Source: Cyclobacteriaceae bacterium
Lineage (GTDB): Bacteria; Bacteroidota; Bacteroidia; Cytophagales; Cyclobacteriaceae
Length of the DNA stretch: 64,000 nucleotides
Assembly (NCBI GenBank): GCA_016786585.1
Contig: JAEUUI010000015.1
Coordinates: 124,001-188,000, forward strand
Direction of reading: 5' to 3'
The stretch's first letter is position 1; each line of letters starts with the position of its first letter. Both the position numbers and the translations under genes were made by a program. The notes under the pieces were generated by a model. That model saw only the letters and a list, made by a program, of their open reading frames with translations. It ran no database searches and was not told the DNA's origin. This document shows, one piece after another, positions 11,149 through 20,994 of this stretch.

Positions 11149-12347
11149 TTCGTTAACGGTTTGCCGGTCCGGTACATGTTTTTAATGTCACGCTGGAACA
11201 ACGTGAGTTTGTCTTTATAAAAGACTTTAAAATCTTCAGCCGATGAATGACCGGGATAAGGGCCGTAATGATGTTTTGTATTTGCATTTCGCCAGAGACA
11301 GATGTACGCCAGGCGAATGGATGGATTATTTTTGATTGGATTCAGGATAACTTCAGTAAACCAGGTTGCGTTTGTCACGCCCTCTAATCCGGTTTCTGTT
11401 AATGCAGCAGCTTTGTTCTTTTCTTTCGCGAGTGTTGAAAGCATGGAAAGGCCGGCAATAAAATCGGCTGATTGTTCAGACTTGGATTTTGTATTCCAGC
11501 TGATACCGACATCCATGTAGTTATCGTACCCCAAAACATCAACATACTCATCACCTGGATAGCCGTAGAGATAAGATCCTTTCAAATCCGTTGGGTCAAG
11601 TTTGCTTCGGTCGGGCGAGAATGAATAAATCAGGTGATGCAGGTTCCGGGTGTTTTTCAGGTAATCCACTGTAAATCTCCACAACGCGATGTATTCAGCC
11701 TCGGTACAGTTTCCTTTCCCCCACCAAAACCAACTGCCGTTATGCTCGTGATACGGCCGAAAGATTAACGGAATAAATTCTCCATTGACCTTGCACGATA
11801 ACATGAAGTCGGCAATCCGGTCAAGGCGTTCTTTGAATTTCTCATGATCTTTTCCCCCCGGCAGAATATGCTTTACCGTACGCACGGTATCCCACGCATT
11901 GCCACCTGTGGTTGTGTTATCTACATGCCATGAAATCGTATTGATGCCACCGCGTTTGTAAACTTCAATAATCCACTGACGGATGCTGTTGAATGGCACA
12001 AAATCAATATTGTTTGGAGTTTCTTCTTTGCTGATGTCCCATCCGTGTACAGCCGGGTAATCGCCACAAGCTTCTTTCACATCCGACCGGCCCGGTGAAC
12101 CAACCCAGCCTACACCGTACGCAAGATCTTCCTGATGGCCGAACATAAATCCTGACGCAGCTATCCGTTTTAAATTTTCATTTAATGCCCGCGTTTTAGC
12201 AGTTGCATTTTTATCAACCGTGTTTTGTGCAGCAAGTTGAATCAGGCTGGCCAATACCAGCAACATAGCGAGACTCACACCGAGTACCACGGAATGAAAG
12301 TAACGTTTCGTGCCTGAGCTTGTAGGGAAATGGTTCTTTGCTGTCAT
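11145..12347 (-). CDS. GH26 beta-mannanase / mannobiose-producing mannanase
   Basis: This is a clan GH-A glycosidase of family GH26. The motif FRPYHEHNGSWFWWG holds the acid/base Glu201 and ALTETGLEGV holds the nucleophile Glu318. Residues 15-40 are hydrophobic and look like a signal peptide or membrane anchor after a long basic N-terminus. I see no lipobox and no T9SS tail, so a periplasmic enzyme is likely. Related Bacteroides enzymes release mannobiose from mannan, which would feed the downstream symporter, epimerase and GH130. It begins 2 bases after the preceding gene's stop and overlaps the symporter gene by 4 bases. Confidence 0.92.
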   Translation of the reverse strand: MTAKNHFPTSSGTKRYFHSVVLGVSLAMLLVLASLIQLAAQNTVDKNATAKTRALNENLKRIAASGFMFGHQEDLAYGVGWVGSPGRSDVKEACGDYPAVHGWDISKEETPNNIDFVPFNSIRQWIIEVYKRGGINTISWHVDNTTTGGNAWDTVRTVKHILPGGKDHEKFKERLDRIADFMLSCKVNGEFIPLIFRPYHEHNGSWFWWGKGNCTEAEYIALWRFTVDYLKNTRNLHHLIYSFSPDRSKLDPTDLKGSYLYGYPGDEYVDVLGYDNYMDVGISWNTKSKSEQSADFIAGLSMLSTLAKEKNKAAALTETGLEGVTNATWFTEVILNPIKNNPSIRLAYICLWRNANTKHHYGPYPGHSSAEDFKVFYKDKLTLFQRDIKNMYRTGKPLTK

Positions 12348-12349
12348 CG

Positions 12350-15040
12350 TTAATTGAGCTTGCCTGCCAGGTACATGAGTTTACCTTGATAGATTCTTCC
12401 CGGTGTTTTAACTTTAATAAAATACGGTCCCGGTAATAGTCCCGATTTTGTAAGATCAAGCATCATCTTTTTCGTATCCGGATTGATCTCAACGTCGAGC
12501 GGCTTATAGACAATTCCGTTCACGGAAATGAGTTCAACCTCTGCTAACGCTGCATTAACATCAACATACACGATGTCGGATACCGGGTTTGGATACGGTT
12601 TAAGATTACTTACGGACCGATCGTCATCGGTGGACAGCACCAGTTCGTAATTCAGTGTTGCTTTAAAGGCGATTCCTTTTGAGAATACAGGCAGCTCAAG
12701 ATTGTGATAGATATCGGCAGTTGCTTCCGTAACGGCACCCGTCAGAATATCCATAAACGTTATTGTATAATTCCCGGCACGGGCTGCTGATAAGTCAACC
12801 GTTGCGCCCGCAAGATTGCTCCTGTGTACCTTGTCATACACAACACCATAAATGTTATCCCCCGATTGAAATCCAACAGCCTGAAGCGCCTCAATGTTAT
12901 GCGCGGCAGTCATCGATACACCCGCAGGATCGCCTTCCGAAACAAAATCCTTGTCCGCCAAAAATTCCGCGGGATACCGGAATAAATCCGACCAGTCGGA
13001 GTTTTCATAGTTTTCCCATTTCCACATGATATGCGGCACTTGTGTCATAATGCCCGTCCAGATGGATACGCGCTGTTCATCGAAAGGCACATCCGCGGTG
13101 TTTACATCAAGTCCATATTCACCGTTAATAAGCCCAACGCGTGTCATGGCATTAAGAAGACTCTTGTCTTTCTCAAGCTGAACACTCAACAACGATGTAT
13201 TGTACAGGTGATATTGAACATTATCGAGGCCAGTCAGCAAGTCGAAATCCTGAAGCTGGGCATCATCGGTACTGGTTGTAACCGGATGATCATACACATC
13301 CAGGTTTTTAATGTATTGACCCATTTCATCGTGCCACGTCTTAACCCCGGGATACCATTGCGCGGTTTGATTTGGATATACACCGGTGAAGTTTACTTCA
13401 TTGAACAACTCCCACGCAAACAAACGTGTTGAATATCCCCATCGCGCCACGATGTAGCGCAACAACTTTTTGGTTTGAGTCTTGGCTTGCGTGTTATAGA
13501 AAAATTGTTCTGCAGCCGTTAATGGTCCGCCATTGCTGCTTTTGTAAGGATTGTCATTCCAGTTTGAGTTCACGTTCTCGGAAAACATGCCATGCTGGAA
13601 AATGGTCAGTTGCAGATTTAGGTCATTTGCTTCGCAGAGCGCGAATATGGAGTCCTGTTCGGCTGCAGCCTCCTGACTGTAAACACCCAGGCCTTTATAA
13701 AAACCACTTCCGTTTTTCCATTCCAGCCCTTGCCGGTCGAACGGAACTTGCCAGTACCGCACGAGGTTTGCACTTCCCGTTCCCAGGTTATTCAATATTG
13801 TTGTGTAGGCAGATGTAGTACCCCACGCAACGTTTATTCCGAGTGGATAATAAGGTTCACCTGTCTCATGGCGGAAGTATTGTTTGTTATCCGGATCAAC
13901 ACGGATGATGCCGGGGTCCGATGAATCTTCAACAGAAAAGAAATATAAAGGCGATGAAGTTGCACCTTCATTGTCAGTCAAATTCACTTGAATATGGTGC
14001 TGGCCAGGTTTCAATGGGTTAAAGCGAACCATCCAGTAGCCGGGATTTTGATTTTTTGTCCATTGGTCCGGGCTATACGAAGCTTCCTGAAAATAGAAAC
14101 AAGGCACCGTGCGTGCACCGCCATCCGGATCCGTGACGGTTGCATCAATTTTAACAACATCCGGATCATAGACATTACTGTAGGATCGATTGATGAGAAA
14201 GACAGCCTCAGCTTTTTTATTGACGTAGAGTTGGGAAGACTGAAACTGTACAGAGCCCAGCTTATCGGTTTTGGAAAGTACATTGATGGTAAATCTGCCA
14301 ACCGACTTCTTTCCATCATTGTCTTCCAGTGTCAGGCTGCCTTTGTAAATTCCTTCATTTGGAAACGGACGTTCCGCCTGCACTCCGGTTTCTGATCCCC
14401 CATTTGAAAAACTCCAGGTGAAGGAAACAATTGTTCCGTCTGTGTCATATGAATCTGACGCATTAAAGATCACACTCTCTCCTGCTGTGATCTGGTAATC
14501 AGAAACGGTAAACGCAACAACAGGCTCGCCATCAAGAGCAAGTGAGTTAATCAGTTTAACGTCATCCAGGAATACGGTTGCCACGGCTTCATTGTCAACC
14601 GAAGTGTTAACTTCAATTCTGTCGAAGATTTGATTTTTGATGGATGAGATGTCGAGTAGACACTCTGTCCACGTATTGGGTAAAGGCCTGGAGTTGTAAT
14701 CGGGCGCCCAGTTTTCCAGAATGGTCACACCGTTGTTAACAACCTTAATAAACACACGTCCCTGTGTGCTGCTCCGCACCTTAACCGATAACCGGTCGTT
14801 GCTTCCGGTATTTCTATCGGAGGGCAAATCAAGATAGATTGCCTTCCAGTTACCGGCAGGTTTTTGAAAATAAGCAACTTTTGAACTTGAATTGCCAGTC
14901 GCATCCGGGTTGCTCACAACCGTTACACCGGCAGGCGTTAATGTGGGAGTTGATGCTGGCGTTTCAAAGTCAGCGATTACTTGCGCAAAAAGAACATTTG
15001 CAATACACAGAAGATAAAATACTAAGAGTCCTGACTTCAT
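12350..15040 (-). CDS. T9SS-exported clan GH-A glycoside hydrolase with CBM-like and PKD domains
   Basis: This multidomain extracellular hydrolase has 896 residues. A signal peptide (MKSGLLVFYLLCIANVLFAQ) is followed by a carbohydrate-binding-like beta domain (about 22-165), a PKD domain (about 170-260) and another beta domain. The GH5-like barrel carries WELFNEV (acid/base Glu548) and NGEYGLDV (probable nucleophile Glu641). The C-terminus is a T9SS sorting domain opening with PYPNPVSDIVYVD. It is the only protein of the mannan locus with such a tail, so it probably acts on the polymer outside the cell. I cannot assign a GH subfamily or prove the substrate. The start at 15040 (or 15052) is preferred because a farther upstream start would translate through a hairpin. 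Confidence 0.82.
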   Translation of the reverse strand: MKSGLLVFYLLCIANVLFAQVIADFETPASTPTLTPAGVTVVSNPDATGNSSSKVAYFQKPAGNWKAIYLDLPSDRNTGSNDRLSVKVRSSTQGRVFIKVVNNGVTILENWAPDYNSRPLPNTWTECLLDISSIKNQIFDRIEVNTSVDNEAVATVFLDDVKLINSLALDGEPVVAFTVSDYQITAGESVIFNASDSYDTDGTIVSFTWSFSNGGSETGVQAERPFPNEGIYKGSLTLEDNDGKKSVGRFTINVLSKTDKLGSVQFQSSQLYVNKKAEAVFLINRSYSNVYDPDVVKIDATVTDPDGGARTVPCFYFQEASYSPDQWTKNQNPGYWMVRFNPLKPGQHHIQVNLTDNEGATSSPLYFFSVEDSSDPGIIRVDPDNKQYFRHETGEPYYPLGINVAWGTTSAYTTILNNLGTGSANLVRYWQVPFDRQGLEWKNGSGFYKGLGVYSQEAAAEQDSIFALCEANDLNLQLTIFQHGMFSENVNSNWNDNPYKSSNGGPLTAAEQFFYNTQAKTQTKKLLRYIVARWGYSTRLFAWELFNEVNFTGVYPNQTAQWYPGVKTWHDEMGQYIKNLDVYDHPVTTSTDDAQLQDFDLLTGLDNVQYHLYNTSLLSVQLEKDKSLLNAMTRVGLINGEYGLDVNTADVPFDEQRVSIWTGIMTQVPHIMWKWENYENSDWSDLFRYPAEFLADKDFVSEGDPAGVSMTAAHNIEALQAVGFQSGDNIYGVVYDKVHRSNLAGATVDLSAARAGNYTITFMDILTGAVTEATADIYHNLELPVFSKGIAFKATLNYELVLSTDDDRSVSNLKPYPNPVSDIVYVDVNAALAEVELISVNGIVYKPLDVEINPDTKKMMLDLTKSGLLPGPYFIKVKTPGRIYQGKLMYLAGKLN

Positions 15041-15064
15041 CTTTACATTCATCGCCACCAGAAA

Positions 15065-15095
15065 TACAGCAGCAGCTTTTTTGGCTGCTGCTGTA
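15065..15095 (-). terminator. Intercistronic 12-bp stem-loop inside the mannan operon
   Basis: A perfect 12-bp inverted repeat (TACAGCAGCAGC / GCTGCTGCTGTA) flanks a 7-base loop. It lies between the end of the surface lipoprotein gene (15121) and the start of the GH-A gene (15040). The base run after the stem on the minus strand is only weakly T-rich, so it is more likely a partial terminator or a 3-prime stabiliser than a full stop. Confidence 0.6.
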
Positions 15096-15120
15096 CATAA
15101 CACTAACAATCCTAACCTAT

Positions 15121-16167
15121 CTATTTAACTAACATTACATCGTCCAGGTAAAAGCGCTCGTCTTTACCATCCGGACCCTGAATCCTCCAGCCGATCTGGT
15201 TCCACTGCGCGGCAGTGCTCCAGAGGTCGAGTGTGGAAACCGGAACTTTGAAGTACGTCCATTCATTGGCCGGAATCGTAACACGCGTATTTGCATCAAA
15301 GCTGGCGAAACCGCTCTTGCTGGCTGATGTGGTGATGTACAGATCGTACGTAGCGGATGCACCCTTAATCCAGAACGATAAATACTTGTAGTTATCATTC
15401 GAAGTGTTGGTCCAGCCAAATCCTAACTGATGCCAGTTACCGGCTGCATAATCCTTATAGACCGATGCCGTTCCTGATTTGAACTCTGTTGAGCTGATCA
15501 CACCACCGCTTCCCCAGGAAGCATCCTGATAACCGGGTGCGTAATCGTCAGTAAAGATTTTGAACGCGTTATCGCGCGACACAAAAACCTGTGAAGGATG
15601 CGATACCCCGGCAGCATTGGTGATATCCAGCGCTGATTCGGTAAGGGTTGTTGCCGGGAATTTAACGGTTAGCGTTGTAGCCGTTTTGGCAACTACTTCA
15701 AGTTCGGTAGTTGTACCCGCAAACACCACACTCGTAACATCATCCAGGTTTTTACCCGTCAGCACCAGATTTTCACCGGCACTGAAGTTATAATTCGATA
15801 CCGAAGTGATGTTGGCAAACCCAAGCACGTTAAATGGCACAGTTGTCTGCGAGCCATCCATGTTTGTAAGAATAATATTCTGGTTTCCCGGTATCGCTTC
15901 CGCGGGAACGCGGAACAAGATCGCCTTGTCAGTATTAAAGTTAGGATTGAAATCAGCTTTCACATTTCCCTTCTCGAAATGAATCGTTTGAATATTCGAG
16001 AGATCGGTACCGGTAATTGTCAATAATTCATTCGATGCTCCCTGAGTCGGTGAAACCTCTTTCACCGAAGGATCCATCGATTCATCTTCGCTGCACGACC
16101 AGCTGGTGAGTGCCAGGAGGAAGCACAGTCCAATAAATTTTGTCTTAATCGTTTTCATCGTATTCAT
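15121..16167 (-). CDS. IPT/TIG-domain surface glycan-binding lipoprotein (SusE/F position)
   Basis: This 348-residue protein sits directly after susD, where surface glycan-binding proteins are normally encoded. It begins with a lipoprotein-type signal ending at Cys, followed by the acidic stretch SEDES that in this phylum often marks surface-exposed lipoproteins. Two IPT/TIG Ig-like repeats (VKEVSPTQGASNELLTITG and NITSVSNYNFSAGENLVLTG) occupy the first half. The C-terminal half is a jelly-roll-like beta domain with many aromatic residues that could bind mannan. The codon at 16179 is TTG, so ATG 16167 is chosen; ATG 16158 is equally possible. No catalytic motif is seen. Confidence 0.8.
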   Translation of the reverse strand: MNTMKTIKTKFIGLCFLLALTSWSCSEDESMDPSVKEVSPTQGASNELLTITGTDLSNIQTIHFEKGNVKADFNPNFNTDKAILFRVPAEAIPGNQNIILTNMDGSQTTVPFNVLGFANITSVSNYNFSAGENLVLTGKNLDDVTSVVFAGTTTELEVVAKTATTLTVKFPATTLTESALDITNAAGVSHPSQVFVSRDNAFKIFTDDYAPGYQDASWGSGGVISSTEFKSGTASVYKDYAAGNWHQLGFGWTNTSNDNYKYLSFWIKGASATYDLYITTSASKSGFASFDANTRVTIPANEWTYFKVPVSTLDLWSTAAQWNQIGWRIQGPDGKDERFYLDDVMLVK

Positions 16168-16197
16168 AGTTACGTTCAATACGTTATCTGTTACTCG

Positions 16198-17799
16198 TTA
16201 ATAATAGGCAATCGCTGGCTCAAGCAACAACGGGTTCGCTACTGTTTCAACTTGCGGAATGGGCAGGAACAGTGAACTGAAACTTCCCGGAATAGTTGCC
16301 TTGAAGCTGTTAAGATGTCCGTCATCGCCATAGGTACCGCGTTCCTGCTGGGCGACCATGGCAGAAGCTTTCGCAAGGCCCTGACGCTGAATGTCGAACC
16401 AATAGTCACCTTCAAACGCGAATTCTATCTTACGTTCGCGAAGCAATTGATCGATCGTAATGCTTCCCATAGGTGCAAGTCCGCCGCGCGTGTGAACTGC
16501 ATTGAATGCAGCAAGCGCTGATGCATCACTGGTTGATCCGGAACCATTCATTACAGCCTCGGCATAAATCAGCAACACATCTGCATAGCGAAGAATGAAG
16601 GTTGGCATACTGCTGTGTGCATCGGTATTAACCGGCTCGCCTTCGCGGTTAGGTCCCACAATGTACTTCTGGATGTTTGAACGGGTACCGGTTCTGATTT
16701 TAAAGTTATCAGTTGCTCCGGTCGTATCATAGGTAAAGCCGTTCGGGAAGTTTGCATTAACCCAGTCATCGCGGTGGAAACCGTGTTCCATCACCGACCA
16801 GCCTCTGCGATCATCACCAGCATAATAACCCGTAGCAGGATTAAGCATGTCGATTGAAGGTACAACTGAAGAGTATGCTGCAGTTGTTCCGGTTGGCGCA
16901 GGGCGCAACAACGGAGCCGGACCTGCATACGTCATAAAACGGTTTGCTCCGTTCCAGCCGGCAGCCGTAATCCATTGCAGGGCGAACAGGGATTCTTTGC
17001 TTGCCTTTGCCGCTGATGACGATGTAAACAATTCCTGGTAATCGTCATGCAAGCCTACGCGACCCGGGTTTGCGTTTGCATAGTCAATAACTTCCTGTGC
17101 TTTTGCGCGAGCATTGGCATAATCTTTCAGGTACAGATAAATCTTTGCCTGCATTCCTTTTGCCGAGATACTTGACACGCGACCAACCTGATAAGGAACT
17201 TCTGGAAGGTTCGCTTCCGCGAATTCCAGATCTTCAATGGCAAAGCGCAGTACATCAGCTTGGAAATAACGTGGCACAAGGTTTTTACCCGGCTTCGTTA
17301 ACTCCAGCGGATTGGGAACAATGGGCACATCTCCGAATGCGCGGCCGATGTAGAAGTATGCAAACGCGCGGATGAACCGTGCCTCGGCAATACCAATGGT
17401 GAGAAAGTCTTTGTCACCAATCTGACTTTTCTTGGCCTCAAACGTCTGAATCAATACCGAAGCACGACCAGCTGCATCATAACATGCGTTCCAGGTGCTG
17501 TTAATCAAACCATCGGTACTCTGAATATTGAAGTTATAGAACGAATTGTATTGCGAGTTACCCGCAACACCGGAAACCGTTCCGCCCAACACATCCCCTA
17601 CCGAAGTAAAGGCCTTGTCAGACCAGTCGTTCCACACGTTATTATACAGCATACCGGTACCTCCATAAACCTCTTCAGCTGTATTGTAATACGTATCAGA
17701 AGTTGGCTGTGTAGTTGAAGGATTATCAAGGAACGAATCATCGCAGGCCGTGATCGAGAGCGCTGCTGCGACTATACCTGTGAATATTATTTTTTTCAT
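16198..17799 (-). CDS. RagB/SusD-family glycan-binding lipoprotein
   Basis: This 533-residue SusD-like outer-membrane lipoprotein should form the lid of the SusC transporter and bind mannan oligosaccharides at the cell surface. The N-terminus has the lipobox ITAC and then DDSFLDNPSTTQP, typical of the family. The alpha-helical TPR-like core (EARFIRAFAYFYIGRAFGDVPIV) and the C-terminal motif LLRERKIEFAFEGDYWFDIQR are clear. It starts 18 bases after the susC stop, and the lipoprotein gene follows 30 bases after it. Substrate is inferred from the operon. Confidence 0.95.
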   Translation of the reverse strand: MKKIIFTGIVAAALSITACDDSFLDNPSTTQPTSDTYYNTAEEVYGGTGMLYNNVWNDWSDKAFTSVGDVLGGTVSGVAGNSQYNSFYNFNIQSTDGLINSTWNACYDAAGRASVLIQTFEAKKSQIGDKDFLTIGIAEARFIRAFAYFYIGRAFGDVPIVPNPLELTKPGKNLVPRYFQADVLRFAIEDLEFAEANLPEVPYQVGRVSSISAKGMQAKIYLYLKDYANARAKAQEVIDYANANPGRVGLHDDYQELFTSSSAAKASKESLFALQWITAAGWNGANRFMTYAGPAPLLRPAPTGTTAAYSSVVPSIDMLNPATGYYAGDDRRGWSVMEHGFHRDDWVNANFPNGFTYDTTGATDNFKIRTGTRSNIQKYIVGPNREGEPVNTDAHSSMPTFILRYADVLLIYAEAVMNGSGSTSDASALAAFNAVHTRGGLAPMGSITIDQLLRERKIEFAFEGDYWFDIQRQGLAKASAMVAQQERGTYGDDGHLNSFKATIPGSFSSLFLPIPQVETVANPLLLEPAIAYY

Positions 17800-17817
17800 T
17801 GTTTCTAAACGTTAGGA

Positions 17818-20800
17818 TTAAAACTGAATGCTTGCGCCAATAGTAAGAGTTTTCGGAAGCGGATAGCGGCCGTTATCAATGTTCATGAACGTAGCGCGGT
17901 TATTAATCGCCCCGAGCTCAGGATCATATCCGGAATACTTGGTGAACGTCTTCAGGTTTTGAGCCGATACATACACCCGGAATGAATTAACCTTAATCTT
18001 GCTGATCAGATCGCTTGGCAACGAATACCCGAGCGTAACATTCTGAATGCGCAGGTATGATCCGTCTTCAATGAACCGGTCGGAAATCCGGATATTATTA
18101 TCATGCCATTGATTATAGCGCGGAACGTTGGTATTGGTATTCTCAGGCGTGTAGCGGTTTTGAACTGTCTTCAACTGATTGTTGTACTGCGTACGCATTC
18201 CTTCGGTTTGCAAACGGGTGTAATTGAAAATGTCGGCACCGTATGAAGCGTATAAGAAAACGGAAAGATCAAACCCTCTGTAGTTAAACGTATTGGTCCA
18301 TCCAAGCGTAAATTTCGGGTTAGGATTACCAATGGTCTTTACATCTTTTTCGTTGATAACACCATCTTTATTCAAATCCTTGTAGCGAACATCTCCCAGC
18401 CACTGTCCATCAGGTTTAACATCCAGACCCCAGTCGGTTCCATCATTAAGTTCTTCCATCGACTTGAACAAACCATCCGTTACGTACCCGTAGAATGCTC
18501 CCACCGGATATCCCTGGCGTGACAATGCAACCAATACACGCGCACCATACTCATCAAAATCACCACGGATCGAAGCATCTTTTGTATTCAGATAATCGAG
18601 GTTGTTCTTATAGTGACTAAATACTAACGTGCTCTTCCAATTCAGGTCAGACGTAATTGAATGCGCTGCCGTAAGACTGATGTCGATACCGGTGTTGGTG
18701 ATCTGACCATCATTCGCGATTGGCGTTTTGATGTCATCCCAGTTTGTACCCAGTCCCGAGTAAAGTCCTAATTGCGTAGGAAGAAGCATATCGGTTGTAA
18801 CTTTCTTGTACACATCGATCGTCATGTCGATTTTCTTGAAAATCGTTGCGTCAATACCTCCGTTGTACGTAACAACCGACTCCCAGCTTAAATTAGGGTT
18901 CGCTACGTTGTCAGGCATACTTCCCGGACCAAACGGTGCGATTGCAATCAGGTTGATGTTCGATGTGTAAGAGTTAGCGCGACCAACTTCCTGATTACCC
19001 ACAACCCCTGCACCTACCCGAACTTTCAGATAATCAAGAACCGGAAGATCACGGCCGAACGACTCATTGGTTACTGTCCAGGAAGCGGATACACCCGGGA
19101 ATGTTCCCCAGCGGCTGTTTGGACCAAACGCTGACGAACCATCCCGTCTGATTGACGCACTGATGGCATAACGTTCATCGTACGAGTAGTTTACGCGCGC
19201 AAAGTATGATTCCATTGACCATTCCCCGGCACCTGCTCCAATCCCCTGATTTTCAGAAGCACCGGCATTAAGCGATGGAAGGTTCAGCGACAAGTTGTTA
19301 CGGTTGGCGTATATGTAATCGTATTTGGAAGCCTGTGCCTCATGACCGAGGGTTGCGAAAATGTTGTGCTTACCAAACGAAAGATTATAGTTCAGATAGT
19401 TTTTAACTGCCCAGTATAAACTGTTTGAACGTTGTTCACGCAATTTACTTGGACCAACGATGGTTTGATCGGTGCTGTCGTTTTCAATAAGCGGCTGGAA
19501 AGCCTTGTCGTTGGCCAGGTTGAAGTCGTAGTTGACTTCATTCCGAAGCGTTAAACCTTTAATGATTTTGATTTCCGCGAACAGTGAACCGAATGCGCGG
19601 GTATTAATGCTGCGGACGTCACGGTAATGAGCAAGTGCCACCGGGTTGTTCGGATTTCCGAAAGTTGATGTCCCTACGTTTGTCTGCCCTACGTAATTGC
19701 CGTACACATCTTTAACAGGAGATGCGGGGCTGTTGTACAATACCGTATTCGTAACAGCATCGAAGCCATCGGAAAGACCAATCTTTTGATTGCTGCGCGA
19801 CAGATTGGTGGTAAATCCAACGTTTAACCAAGGCTTGATTTCGTGGTTGATATTAGCCCGCAATGAATACCGGTCGAAATTTGTCTCGATCAACGTTCCC
19901 TGTTCGCTGTAATATCCGCCTGAAAAATAGTAAGTCGTTTTATCCTGACCGCCACTAAACGCAAGCTGATGACTGCTCACCACCCCGGTTTGGTAGATCG
20001 CATCCTGCCAGTCAGTACCCTTGCCGAGTAGCGATGGATTGGCAAATTCTGGAGTGGGGAGCTGATTACCACCCGTAACCGCATTAATCTCGGCAACCGT
20101 TTCATTTTGATACCGCGCAAACTGGCGCAGGTTCATCACCGGCAACTTTTTAGGAATGTGCTTCACGCCATAAAAACCATCGTAGGTAATCTTACCCTCA
20201 CCTGCCTTACCACGCTTGGTAGTAATGAGTACCACTCCGTTTGCAGCCCGTGAACCGTAGATCGCCTGGGCCGATGCATCTTTTAACACATCTATGGATT
20301 CAATATCAGCCATGTTAAGTGTGGCCAGGATGCTTTGAGAAGTCTGACCGGATCCACCACCGAGGAAATTTGTTTCCAGCGATGAAACAGGATTTTGAAA
20401 CGGAACACCATCAATTACATACAGTGGCTCGTTACCGTTAACAGAAGTAATCCCGCGAACGCGAACAGAAACCCCACCACCGGGCTGGCCACCGTTGTTC
20501 GTAACCGTTACACCTGAAAGCCGGCCTTGTAAGGCCTGGTCAATACCTGCCACAGGCAATGTTTTAAGATCCTTCTGATTAACAGAAGATATGGAAGTTG
20601 TTAAATCTGTTTTCTTAACCGAGCCGTACCCAATCACAACCACCTCGCTCAGCGCAGCAACATCTTCCTCGAGAGTAATCGACAAATTCGTCTGATTACC
20701 AACCGTCACTTCCGTGCTTTTATACCCGATGAAGGAAAACACGAGTTTATCGTCCGGTGATACAGACAAGTTGAATTTTCCGTTTTCGTCAGTTGTTGTT

Positions 20801-20973
20801 CCGTTGCTGGTTCCCTTCACGGCTACGCTCACGCCTGCCATGGGTTCACTCTTCGCATCTTTAACCACACCTGAAATCGTAGCCTGCTGGGCCTGCGCCA
20901 GCACGGCAGAGAAAAGCAGGAACATGAAGAGCCCTGCAAGTTTAATGGGTGTTAAGCGTAACGCTCTTTTCAT
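17818..20973 (-). CDS. SusC/RagA-family TonB-dependent outer-membrane transporter
   Basis: This 1051-residue beta-barrel imports oligosaccharides across the outer membrane using TonB energy. After the signal peptide (to about residue 29) come a carboxypeptidase-like regulatory domain (ATISGVVKDAKSEPMAGVSV) and a TonB box-like EVVVIGYG. The plug domain follows with the family signature NEPLYVIDGVP and SIDVLKDASAQAIYGSRAANGV, and then the barrel ends in a terminal Phe. It is the first large gene of the mannan operon, 21 bases after a small membrane-protein ORF. Mannan as cargo is inferred from the linked enzymes. Confidence 0.96.
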   Translation of the reverse strand: MKRALRLTPIKLAGLFMFLLFSAVLAQAQQATISGVVKDAKSEPMAGVSVAVKGTSNGTTTDENGKFNLSVSPDDKLVFSFIGYKSTEVTVGNQTNLSITLEEDVAALSEVVVIGYGSVKKTDLTTSISSVNQKDLKTLPVAGIDQALQGRLSGVTVTNNGGQPGGGVSVRVRGITSVNGNEPLYVIDGVPFQNPVSSLETNFLGGGSGQTSQSILATLNMADIESIDVLKDASAQAIYGSRAANGVVLITTKRGKAGEGKITYDGFYGVKHIPKKLPVMNLRQFARYQNETVAEINAVTGGNQLPTPEFANPSLLGKGTDWQDAIYQTGVVSSHQLAFSGGQDKTTYYFSGGYYSEQGTLIETNFDRYSLRANINHEIKPWLNVGFTTNLSRSNQKIGLSDGFDAVTNTVLYNSPASPVKDVYGNYVGQTNVGTSTFGNPNNPVALAHYRDVRSINTRAFGSLFAEIKIIKGLTLRNEVNYDFNLANDKAFQPLIENDSTDQTIVGPSKLREQRSNSLYWAVKNYLNYNLSFGKHNIFATLGHEAQASKYDYIYANRNNLSLNLPSLNAGASENQGIGAGAGEWSMESYFARVNYSYDERYAISASIRRDGSSAFGPNSRWGTFPGVSASWTVTNESFGRDLPVLDYLKVRVGAGVVGNQEVGRANSYTSNINLIAIAPFGPGSMPDNVANPNLSWESVVTYNGGIDATIFKKIDMTIDVYKKVTTDMLLPTQLGLYSGLGTNWDDIKTPIANDGQITNTGIDISLTAAHSITSDLNWKSTLVFSHYKNNLDYLNTKDASIRGDFDEYGARVLVALSRQGYPVGAFYGYVTDGLFKSMEELNDGTDWGLDVKPDGQWLGDVRYKDLNKDGVINEKDVKTIGNPNPKFTLGWTNTFNYRGFDLSVFLYASYGADIFNYTRLQTEGMRTQYNNQLKTVQNRYTPENTNTNVPRYNQWHDNNIRISDRFIEDGSYLRIQNVTLGYSLPSDLISKIKVNSFRVYVSAQNLKTFTKYSGYDPELGAINNRATFMNIDNGRYPLPKTLTIGASIQF

Positions 20974-20994
20974 AGATGGTTGGGTTTATAGAGG

